Positions 42,656-49,456 of a DNA stretch of 64,000 nt are shown piece after piece. Source of the DNA: Streptomyces sp. R44 (GTDB lineage: Bacteria; Actinomycetota; Actinomycetes; Streptomycetales; Streptomycetaceae); contig NZ_CP163444.1 of the NCBI RefSeq assembly GCF_041053105.1, forward strand, positions 3,534,001 to 3,598,000, written 5' to 3'. The notes beneath the pieces are model-generated. The model did not search any database, had not been told where the DNA came from, and saw nothing but the letters and a program-made list of their open reading frames with translations. Numbering within the stretch: the first letter of the stretch is position 1; every line of letters starts with the position of its first letter. The position numbers were made by a program, and so were the translations under genes.

Positions 42656-43440
42656 GACGTCCGCCCGCGCGCGTCGAAGTCCTTCATGCGGTCGAGTACG
42701 GCGTCGGCGGTGGGCCGCTCCATCTCGTCCACGATCCGCCCGTCGGCGAGGTAGAGCACCCGGTCCGCGTAGGAGGCGGCGACGGGGTCGTGGGTGACCA
42801 TGACGATGGTCTGGCCCAGTTCGTCCACGGAGGCGCGGAGGAAGCCGAGGACCTCGGCGCCGGCCCGCGAGTCCAGGTTTCCGGTCGGCTCGTCACCGAA
42901 GATGATCTCCGGCCGGGCGGCGAGCGCGCGGGCGACGGCGACGCGCTGCTGCTGGCCGCCGGAGAGCTGGTTCGGCCGGTGCTTGAGCCGCTCGGAGAGC
43001 CCGACGGTGTCGACGACCCGCCGCAGCCACTCGGCGTCCGGCTTGCGCCCGGCGATGTCCATCGGCAGCGTGATGTTCTCGATGGCGTTCAGGGTGGGCA
43101 GCAGGTTGAACGCCTGGAAGATGAAGCCGATCCGGTCCCGGCGCAGCCGGGTGAGCTTCTTGTCCTTGAGGCCGGTGATCTCGGTCTCGTCGAGGAAGAT
43201 CTGCCCGCTGGTGACGGTGTCGAGCCCGGCGAGGCAGTGCATCAGGGTCGACTTGCCGGAACCCGAGGGTCCCATGATCGCGGTGAACCGCCCGCGGGCG
43301 ATGTCCACGTCGACGGAGTCGAGGGCGACGACCCGGGTCTCCCCCGAGCCGTACGCCTTCACGACCTGCCGCGCCCGCGCCGCGACGGCCGTCCCCTCGC
43401 CAGTACCCCCGTGCCTGGGGATGGTCACAGCCGAAGTCAC
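42652..43440 (-). CDS. ABC transporter ATP-binding protein (LolD/MacB type)
   Basis: 262 residues. Walker A GPSGSGKSTL, Q-loop FIFQAFNLLPTL, signature LSGGQQQRVAVARAL, Walker B IIFGDEPTGNLD, H-loop VMVTHDP. The LPTLNAIENI motif and the FtsX partner define the MacB/LolD subclass. GTG 43440 with AAGGAGA upstream at good spacing. First of a two-gene operon with the permease. Confidence 0.93.
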   Translation of the reverse strand: MTSAVTIPRHGGTGEGTAVAARARQVVKAYGSGETRVVALDSVDVDIARGRFTAIMGPSGSGKSTLMHCLAGLDTVTSGQIFLDETEITGLKDKKLTRLRRDRIGFIFQAFNLLPTLNAIENITLPMDIAGRKPDAEWLRRVVDTVGLSERLKHRPNQLSGGQQQRVAVARALAARPEIIFGDEPTGNLDSRAGAEVLGFLRASVDELGQTIVMVTHDPVAASYADRVLYLADGRIVDEMERPTADAVLDRMKDFDARGRTS

Positions 43441-43632
43441 GGATTTCTCCTTGGAGCGGTGGGTGGGTTTGTAGGTTCAAGTTAAGAAGCGCGAACGGCA
43501 CTTCTCGTCCTCCGCCGGTACGAACGACCCCTGGCCCGCATGGGGGAGGAGCCCCTAGGGGTTCCCCCCCTCTGGGTGGAGTGAGACCCTGACTCGCGCA
43601 CATTTAGGTGTACGAAGAAAGGAAGGGGTGCG
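43441..43632. other. Divergent spacer between ABC and MFS operons
   Basis: 192 bp with no gene. It holds a short palindrome AGCCCCTAGGGGTT near 43549-43562 and AT-richer stretches at each side (TTCAAGTTAAGAA and CACATTTAGGTGTACG) that could be promoters for the ABC and MFS genes. Not assigned further. Confidence 0.4.
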
Positions 43633-45138
43633 GTGACAGAGCCGTCGACGACCCGGGCCGGAGCAGGCCCCGCACCGGCGACCGCCCCCAGCCTCCGACC
43701 CCGAGGCCCCGTGGTCCTCGCCCTCATGCTCGCCATGGGGCTCGCCGCGCTCGACGGGACCATCGTGTCCACCGCCGTGCCCCAGATCGTCGGCGACCTC
43801 GGCGGACTCTCCGTCTTCTCCTGGCTCTTCTCCGGCTATCTGCTCGCCGTCACGGTCACCCTGCCCGTGTACGGAAAGCTCAGCGACACCTTCGGCCGCA
43901 AGCCCGTCCTCATCGCCGGCACCGTCCTCTTCCTCATCGGCTCCGTCCTGTGCGCCGCCGCCTGGAACATGGCCTCCCTGATCGCCTTCCGCGTCGTCCA
44001 GGGCCTCGGCGGCGGCGCACTCCAGGGCACCGTCCAGACCATCGCCGCCGACCTGTACCCCCTGAAGGAACGCCCGAAGATCCAGGCCCGGCTCTCCTCC
44101 GTCTGGGCCGCGTCCTCGATCGCCGGACCGGCCCTGGGCGGCCTCCTCGCCGGCTACGCCGACTGGCGCTGGATCTTCCTGATCAACCTGCCGGTGGGCC
44201 TCCTCGCGCTCTGGCTCGTCGCCCGCCACCTGACGGAACCCGCCCGCACCGCACCCCGCGCCCGCGTCCGCATCGACTGGGCCGGCGCCCTCGCGATCTT
44301 CGCCACCGGAGCCGTGCTCATCACCGCGCTCGTCCAGGGCGGAGTCGCCTGGCCCTGGCTCTCCGCCCCGTCCCTCGGCCTCCTCGGCGGAGCCGCCGCC
44401 CTCGCCGCGCTCACCGTCGTCATCGAACGGCGCGCGGCCGAGCCGATCATCCCCGGCTGGGTCTGGCGCCGCCGCACGATCGCCGCGGTCAACCTCGCCC
44501 TCGGCTCCCTCGGCCTGCTGATGGTCGCCCCGACGGTCTTCCTGCCGACGTACGCGCAGTCGGTCCTCGGCCTGGGCCCGATAGCCGCCGGCTTCGTCCT
44601 GTCCTCCTGGACCCTGAGCTGGCCCATCACGGCCGCGCTCTCGAACCGGGTCTACACCCGCATCGGCTTCCGCCTCACGGCCGTGCTCGGCATCTCCCTG
44701 GCCCTGCTCCTCCTCCTGGCGTTCCCGTTCCTGCCGTTCCCCGGCGAACCCTGGCAGCCCGCCCTCCTGATGCTGCTGCTCGGCGGAGCCCTCGGCCTCT
44801 TCCAGCTGCCCCTGATCGTCGGCGTGCAGTCGACCGTCCCGTACGAGGAGAGGGGCACGACCACGGCCTCGGTCCTCTTCTGCCGCCAGGTCGGCCAGAG
44901 CGTCGGCGCCGCACTCTTCGGCGCGATCGCCAACGGCGTCCTCGCCGCCCGCCTCGGCACGGACACGGACCTCGACACCCTGGCCCGCGCCCTGACCTCC
45001 ACCGACGCGATCCGCCGAGCGGTCGACGCGGCCGTGGACTGGGTCTACCTGGGCGCGGCCGCCGCGGCGGCACTCGCCCTCCTGGCCCTCCTCACCCTGG
45101 CCCCGCGCCGCTTCCCCGTCCTGAAGGAGGAGGACTGA
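43633..45138 (+). CDS. MFS transporter, DHA2 (EmrB/QacA) family
   Basis: 501 residues with about 14 membrane helices. Motif C-like LAALDGTIVSTAVPQIVGDL in helix 1, motif A YGKLSDTFGRKPVLIAGTVL in loop 2-3, VVQGLGGGALQGTVQTIAAD in helix 4-5, motif C SIAGPALGGLLAGYADWRWI. Proton-driven drug efflux is the family role; substrate unknown. GTG 43633 follows GGAAGGGGTGCG. No regulator is directly adjacent. A small membrane ORF follows 70 bp downstream. Confidence 0.93.
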   Translation: MTEPSTTRAGAGPAPATAPSLRPRGPVVLALMLAMGLAALDGTIVSTAVPQIVGDLGGLSVFSWLFSGYLLAVTVTLPVYGKLSDTFGRKPVLIAGTVLFLIGSVLCAAAWNMASLIAFRVVQGLGGGALQGTVQTIAADLYPLKERPKIQARLSSVWAASSIAGPALGGLLAGYADWRWIFLINLPVGLLALWLVARHLTEPARTAPRARVRIDWAGALAIFATGAVLITALVQGGVAWPWLSAPSLGLLGGAAALAALTVVIERRAAEPIIPGWVWRRRTIAAVNLALGSLGLLMVAPTVFLPTYAQSVLGLGPIAAGFVLSSWTLSWPITAALSNRVYTRIGFRLTAVLGISLALLLLLAFPFLPFPGEPWQPALLMLLLGGALGLFQLPLIVGVQSTVPYEERGTTTASVLFCRQVGQSVGAALFGAIANGVLAARLGTDTDLDTLARALTSTDAIRRAVDAAVDWVYLGAAAAAALALLALLTLAPRRFPVLKEED

Positions 45139-45208
45139 GTACGCCCCCGCCGGGAGATGAGCACGCGCGCCCATGCCCGGACGGCGCACCGGACCCGACG
45201 ATGGGGTC

Positions 45209-45547
45209 ATGAACCCCGACACGTACGCGACGCTCTACGGCCCCGCCCGCCCGGCGCCCCCACCTCGCCGTGGGACCGCCGTCACCGTGGTGGCGGCCCT
45301 GCTGTGGACGGTCGCCCTCCTGCTGCTCGGGTTCACGGGGTTCCTGGCGATGTGGGCCGAGGCGGACAGGGGGCCGCTGGACGGGATCCCTCTGGGCTGG
45401 GTGCTGATCAGCCTCGCCATCGCGGCCGTACCGATCGCCCTGTTCCGCACGCCCGCCGTCCGCCGCCTGTCCGTCCCGACCCGCGCCCTCGTCACCGGCC
45501 TCGCGACCTGCACGACCGCGATCGGGCTCGTGGTCTGGGCGTCCTAG
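45209..45547 (+). CDS. Small membrane protein, 112 aa
   Basis: Pro-rich cytoplasmic head (NPDTYATLYGPARPAPPPRR), then three hydrophobic segments (VVAALLWTVALLLLGFTGFL; LGWVLISLAIAAVPIALF; TGLATCTTAIGLVVWAS). ATG 45209 is preferred to an earlier in-frame ATG at 45173. No recognised family. It ends overlapping the convergent SMI1-type fragment by 4 bp. Confidence 0.65.
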   Translation: MNPDTYATLYGPARPAPPPRRGTAVTVVAALLWTVALLLLGFTGFLAMWAEADRGPLDGIPLGWVLISLAIAAVPIALFRTPAVRRLSVPTRALVTGLATCTTAIGLVVWAS

Positions 45548-45970
45548 GCCGTTTCCTCCGGATCGTCTCCCGGAGCACCGGCGAACCAGGGACGGCCCTG
45601 GGCCCAGTGGGTCACCCATCCGGTGAAACCGGGCCTGCCCGGCATCGGGGAGGTGCTCGACGAGGTGCCGAAGGGCATCGCGCCGTACTCGTCGATCAGC
45701 CAGACGTGACCGCGCTGCGGGCCGGTGACGACCAGGTGCCAGTACATGCCGCAGCCGTCGGTGCCCAGCAGCAGGGAGCCGTGGTCGAACACGGCGTCCA
45801 TCCGGGCCTCGGCCTCCTGCTCCGACAGTGCCTCCTCGTCCTCCTCGTCGTTCTCCCACATCCACGGCGCCGTGAGGGGAAACGGCTCGGCAAGCAGGCG
45901 CTCGGGGCGCTCGGAACCCCAGTCCGACGGCGTTTGCGCGAAGGGCAGCAGACCGGCTCGGGGACGGGCG
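45544..45970 (-). pseudogene. SMI1/KNR4 (SUKH) protein, 5'-truncated
   Basis: An open frame of at least 130 residues reads LLPFAQTPSDWGSERPERLL, AEPFPLTAPWMWENDEEDEE, GSLLLGTDGCGMYWHLVVTG, PQRGHVWLIDEYGAMPFG, the C-terminal two thirds of a SUKH-1-type immunity protein. No plausible start is found before IS5-like remnant sequence takes over near 45970; the N-terminal start with the conserved LGxxLP segment is gone. The internal ATG at 45861 could start a short 105-aa product. Probably cut by the insertion. Confidence 0.65.
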
Positions 45971-46004
45971 TTCAGACGAGGGAGGGCAGGACGCCTCGGG
46001 CCCG

Positions 46005-46214
46005 GTGCCCGAGCCAGAGGGCCATGGCCGACGGCTGGCTCTGCCCCTCGGTCGAACCGTCGGGGAGGTGGAGCGCGCGTTCGCCCATCCGCACTGGTTC
46101 CGCCGCCTGCGGATCCGCTGGGAGATCCGCGACGACATCCACGAGGCCTTCCTCACCCTCGGATGCGCACTCATCTGCTGGCGACACCTGAAGTCATTCC
46201 GATAGGAGTTCTTA
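46005..46214 (+). mobile_element. Remnant of an IS5-family element
   Basis: The + strand reads FRRLRIRWEIRDDIHEAFLT followed by CALICWRHLKSF and a stop, the C-terminus of an IS5-family transposase. The right end TTCCGATAGGAGTTCTTA follows. The upstream part of the transposase is absent or unrecognisable, so it is a 3' fragment. It abuts the truncated SMI1-type gene. Confidence 0.75.
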
Positions 46215-46519
46215 GGGGTGCGCTCGCCCCGTGCGGGCGAATTTCGGTCATCACGCGAAGCGTCCCTGGTCACACGACCGATGCCGAGAGGATCGCCCGG
46301 ACAGCCGGACAGACCCTAAGGCCCCCTCAGGGCCCTCCTGGGGCCCTCCGTACCCCTCGAACATGCGGCGCTTGCCCGATGTGGCGGCACCCCCTGGGAA
46401 ACGAACTTAGAGGCATCGCCGGGACGGCCGGCCCACTTCCGGCCGCTCACACCGGTGCCGTTCCCCCGGCCGGTCGTACGCACCAGACCTCAGCCTTCGT
46501 CCACCACAGAAAGAGACCC
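46206..46519. other. Gene-free spacer
   Basis: About 310 bp with no convincing gene. It contains the right end of the IS5 remnant, short GC-rich repeats of GGCCC type and, near 46504-46519, AGAAAGAGA as a weak ribosome-binding site for the secreted protein. Confidence 0.5.
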
Positions 46520-46879
46520 ATGAGCATCAAGACCAAGTTCGCCAAGGTCGGCGCGGTAGCCGCCGCCAGTGCGGCGCTCGCCGTCCTCGGTTCCGGCTCG
46601 GCGTTCGCCGGGACCAACGGCCAGCAGTTGCGCTTCTACGACGTGCAGGGCCATACCTACAGCATCAAGGTCAACGGGTACGACCAGAACGGCAACTTCA
46701 CCTCCCAGTGCTTCGGCACCCCCAGCCGGGACAACTACATAGGCGGCTGGTGGTGGAAGTGGAACCTGAACTGGACCGGCTACTCGGGCTCCGACTGCAC
46801 CGGCACGGTCACCGTCGGCGTGAAGATGGACTACGTCGAGCCGAATCAGGCCGGCGACTGGTGGCTCATCACGAGCTAG
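46520..46879 (+). CDS. Small secreted protein
   Basis: 119 residues. Sec signal (VGAVAAASAALAVLGSGSAF, cut after AFA). The mature part (about 90 residues) has Trp/Tyr-rich, probably beta-sheet sequence, YIGGWWWKWNLNWTGYSGSD, and two Cys that could pair. No known family recognised; the look is of a small secreted bacteriocin-like or inhibitor-like protein but that is only resemblance. The stop TAG lies in the CTAG target of an IS insertion. Confidence 0.72.
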   Translation: MSIKTKFAKVGAVAAASAALAVLGSGSAFAGTNGQQLRFYDVQGHTYSIKVNGYDQNGNFTSQCFGTPSRDNYIGGWWWKWNLNWTGYSGSDCTGTVTVGVKMDYVEPNQAGDWWLITS

Positions 46880-46894
46880 GAAGTTTCTTTCGGA

Positions 46895-47392
46895 TCATCT
46901 CGCCGACCAGATGAAGATGGCGGCGATGTGGAGTCCGGCGAAGTAGATGGTGGCGGTCTTGTCGTAACGGGTAGCGAGGCCGCGCCATTGCTTGAGCCTG
47001 TTGATGCACCGCTCGACGGTGTTCCGCTGCTTGTAGGCCTCACGGTCGAAGGCCGGCGGACGGCCACCGAGCCGGCCGCGCCGCTTGCGGTTCGCGGCCT
47101 GGTCGGAGGGCTGCGGGATCACCGCCCGGATCCCGCGCCGACGCAGACGGGTCCGGATCGCCCGGGACGAGTACGCCTTGTCCGCCAGGACCACATTCGG
47201 GGTGGTCCTGGGCCGGCCGATCGGCCGCGGCACCCGTAAGCGGGCCATGACCTCGGGAAACGCGGGCGCGTCACCGGCCTGCCCGGGTGTAAGGACGAAC
47301 GCCAGTGGCCGGCATCGGCCGTCCGCCGCAAGGTGGATCTTCGTGGTCAGTCCGCCGCGGGACCGTCCGAGGGCATGGTCGTCCGGCTCGCC
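46895..47392 (-). CDS. IS5-family transposase, second frame (OrfB)
   Basis: DDE part: ALGRSRGGLTTKIHLAADG, VVLADKAYSSRAIRTRLRRR (second Asp), DREAYKQRNTVERCINRLKQ (Glu with the YREK-type signature) and ending YFAGLHIAAIFIWSAR. No start of its own; it would be reached by a -1 frameshift at CAAAAGGGG near 47404-47412. Required with OrfA for an active enzyme. Confidence 0.8.
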   Translation of the reverse strand, partial: GEPDDHALGRSRGGLTTKIHLAADGRCRPLAFVLTPGQAGDAPAFPEVMARLRVPRPIGRPRTTPNVVLADKAYSSRAIRTRLRRRGIRAVIPQPSDQAANRKRRGRLGGRPPAFDREAYKQRNTVERCINRLKQWRGLATRYDKTATIYFAGLHIAAIFIWSAR

Positions 47393-47700
47393 GACCGGGG
47401 CCCCTTTTGACGGGCTCCGGCGGCGTGCTGGTGAGCCCGGACGATCGTGGAGTCGACCGAGACGATCCAGTCGAGGTCGCCCTCGGCGTCGGCCTGGGCG
47501 AGCAGCGCGGTGAAGACCTTCTGCCAGGTGCCGTCGGCGGCCCACTTCCGCAGCCGGTTGTGGGCACCCTTCCACGAGCCGAAGTGCTCGGGCAGGTCCA
47601 TCCACGGAGTGCCCGTGCGGCACTTGAACGCGATCGCGTCGATCACCTGCCGGTGATCCCGCCACCTCCCGCCCCGCCGAGGTTTCCGGTCCGGCAGCAA
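47347..47700 (-). CDS. IS5-family transposase, first frame (OrfA)
   Basis: Helix-turn-helix and first Asp: LLPDRKPRRGGRWRDHRQVI, FKCRTGTPWMDLPEHFGSWK, VSVDSTIVRAHQHAAGA (first DDE Asp). The frame is open to a stop at 47743-47745. In a neighbouring frame an ATG at 47743 gives five codons and stops, so the copy may have lost a few bases after its normal start. Listed start is approximate. Confidence 0.7.
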   Translation of the reverse strand: MLPDRKPRRGGRWRDHRQVIDAIAFKCRTGTPWMDLPEHFGSWKGAHNRLRKWAADGTWQKVFTALLAQADAEGDLDWIVSVDSTIVRAHQHAAGARQKGPRSASRTTMPSDGPAAD

Positions 47701-47843
47701 CGGCTCGATCCTCGCCCACTGGGCGTCAGTCAGCGACGCACATCAACCAACGATCAGATGATCCGAAGGAAACGCCCTAGCCGCAGAGCCCTGCCGTCCG
47801 GCTCGGACGGGCAGGGCTCCGACACGTACAACCGGCGTCTGTA

Positions 47844-48032
47844 CTACTCCGCCGAGGCGAGCCCGACGAACCCGGCCCACGCGTCGCGCGAGACCCGGAG
47901 GGCCGGCCGGGCCACGTCCTTGGAGTCCCGGACGTGCACGGCTCCTGCGCCCGCCGCGACCTCGATGCACTGGCCACCCTCAGCACCGCTGTAGCTGCTC
48001 TTGAACCAGGCGAGGGATTCCGTGCTGTTCAT
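47844..48032 (-). CDS. DUF397 domain protein
   Basis: 62 residues: WFKSSYSGAEGGQCIEVAAG, VHVRDSKDVARPALRVSRDA and a short tail. This is DUF397, the small partner encoded next to XRE regulators in Streptomyces (Scr-like pairs). Its ATG overlaps the XRE stop (ATGA). Likely the partner or antagonist of the XRE protein in developmental or antibiotic control; mechanism unproven. Confidence 0.9.
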   Translation of the reverse strand: MNSTESLAWFKSSYSGAEGGQCIEVAAGAGAVHVRDSKDVARPALRVSRDAWAGFVGLASAE

Positions 48033-48874
48033 AGCTCTCCTAGCAACTTCTCGATGAACACCAGCGACTCTCGTGGAGTGAAAGCCTGCGACCGGATGAT
48101 CCCATAGCGGGCCGCAGCGAGAACGGCCTGTTTGGGGTCGGTCTCCAAGGCGCTGGTGCCCTGGGCCTCGGCATAGACGAACCGCTTGCCGTCCTCGCGG
48201 GTGATGACCGTGAACGGCCCGTCCACGCCCGCATTGTCCTCGGTGTCGAGCGGTATGACCTGGAGTTCGACGTTCCTCCGCTGGCCGATGAGGAGGAGCT
48301 GTTCCAGTTGTCCGCGCAGCACCTCCTTGCCGCCGAACGTCCGCCGCGCCACCGACTCGCACATGACGAAGCTCAGCAGCGGCGCGGGGCGCCGGTCGAA
48401 GATGTCCTGCCGGGCGATACGGGCGGTCACACGCTGCTCGATCGTCTCCGCATCGAGCGGCGGACGCCGGTTGCCGAGCAGCGCCCGCGTGTACTCCTCG
48501 GTCTGGAGCAGGCCGTTGACCACCAAGGTGTCGTACGTCAGCAGCTCCACCGCCTGCTTCTCCAGCTGCGCCATCCCCTGGAAGAAGACCGGATACTGCG
48601 CCCTCTCCAGCTGGTCCTTCCAGACCGTCAGCAGCCCGCCCCCGTCGAGTGCTTCGTCCGCCCGATCGATCGCCCTCGGCGGCGGGATCCTCCGCCCCTG
48701 CTCGAAGGAGGCGATCGTCGACGCCGAGTAGCCCAGCCGCTTGCCCAGCTCCTCCCGTTCCATCTTCGCCCGCACCCGCAGCGTCTTCAGGCTCTGTCCG
48801 AACGCCGCCACCACACCTTTGCCGGACTTGTCCGCCGCCGGGCCGACCTCGCCCTCGGGTTCTTCCTCCGCCAT
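48029..48874 (-). CDS. XRE family regulator with DUF5753 sensor
   Basis: 281 residues. HTH about 25-80 (AFGQSLKTLRVRAKMEREEL, GKRLGYSASTIASFEQGRR), then DUF5753 (LTYDTLVVNGLLQTEEYTRA; RVTARIARQDIFDRR; ESLVFIEKLLGEL). Scr1-like partner of DUF397. ATG 48874 is chosen because upstream in-frame codons form a basic leader with no family match. It faces a divergent anti-sigma-like ATPase across 103 bp, a common layout. Confidence 0.92.
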   Translation of the reverse strand: MAEEEPEGEVGPAADKSGKGVVAAFGQSLKTLRVRAKMEREELGKRLGYSASTIASFEQGRRIPPPRAIDRADEALDGGGLLTVWKDQLERAQYPVFFQGMAQLEKQAVELLTYDTLVVNGLLQTEEYTRALLGNRRPPLDAETIEQRVTARIARQDIFDRRPAPLLSFVMCESVARRTFGGKEVLRGQLEQLLLIGQRRNVELQVIPLDTEDNAGVDGPFTVITREDGKRFVYAEAQGTSALETDPKQAVLAAARYGIIRSQAFTPRESLVFIEKLLGEL

Positions 48875-48977
48875 CGCGCCCCGCCTCTCGTACCGGCCCC
48901 GACACGGCACGTACAAGCCCATCGCGTCGGTGCGTCACCACTGGTCACGCTACGCCACCAAGAGGAGCTTGGGAGGC

Positions 48978-49448
48978 ATGACGAGCAACAACGACAGCCC
49001 CACTATCACCACCCAACTCTCGGGCGTCTCGCCTTACTTGGGCAGCCGGATCTTCTCCCTGCGGTTCACCTCCACGCCCCGGGGCGCACGGCTCGCGCGC
49101 CGGCTCGTCGCCGTCCGGCTGGACGAGTGGGGTGTCCCGTACGGGACCGGGGCGCACGAGACCGTCGTGCTGGTCGCGGCCGAGCTGGCGGCGAACGCGG
49201 TGCGGCACGGGCATGTGCCGGGCCGGGACTTCCACCTGCTGCTGCGGGTCGCGGACGTCGCGCGGATCGAGGTGAGCGACACGCGGGCGGAGCGCGTTCC
49301 GCCCCGTCCCGGCCGCCTTCCGGAGCCGGAACTCCTGGAAGGCGGCCGGGGGTTGCTCCTCGTCGAGGCGCTCGCCGACCGGTGGGGGTGGTGCCCGAGG
49401 CTCCGGGCGCCGGGGAAGACGGTGTGGGCGGAGTGCGCCCTCACCTGA
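48978..49448 (+). CDS. ATP-binding protein, anti-sigma kinase-like (HATPase_c)
   Basis: 156 residues. Bergerat ATPase fold: GAHETVVLVAAELAANAVRH (N-box), RIEVSDTRAERVPPRPGR (G1), GGRGLLLVEALADRWGW (G2). This small family resembles RsbW/SpoIIAB anti-sigma kinases and is often next to XRE-DUF397 pairs. AGGAG 10 bases before ATG 48978. Probably regulates a sigma factor or works with the XRE pair; target unknown. Confidence 0.9.
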   Translation: MTSNNDSPTITTQLSGVSPYLGSRIFSLRFTSTPRGARLARRLVAVRLDEWGVPYGTGAHETVVLVAAELAANAVRHGHVPGRDFHLLLRVADVARIEVSDTRAERVPPRPGRLPEPELLEGGRGLLLVEALADRWGWCPRLRAPGKTVWAECALT

Positions 49449-49456
49449 GGGGCGGG

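Larger units (their letters stand above)
46880..47776 (-). mobile_element. IS5-family insertion sequence (IS427-like group)
   Basis: 897 bp flanked by CTAG at 46876-46879 and 47777-47780. Imperfect terminal repeats: 46880-46901 and the complement of 47755-47776 agree at about 19 of 22. It carries two overlapping frames for a DDE transposase on the minus strand. The left CTAG contains the stop of the small secreted protein, so that gene's end was kept intact by the duplication. Confidence 0.85.
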
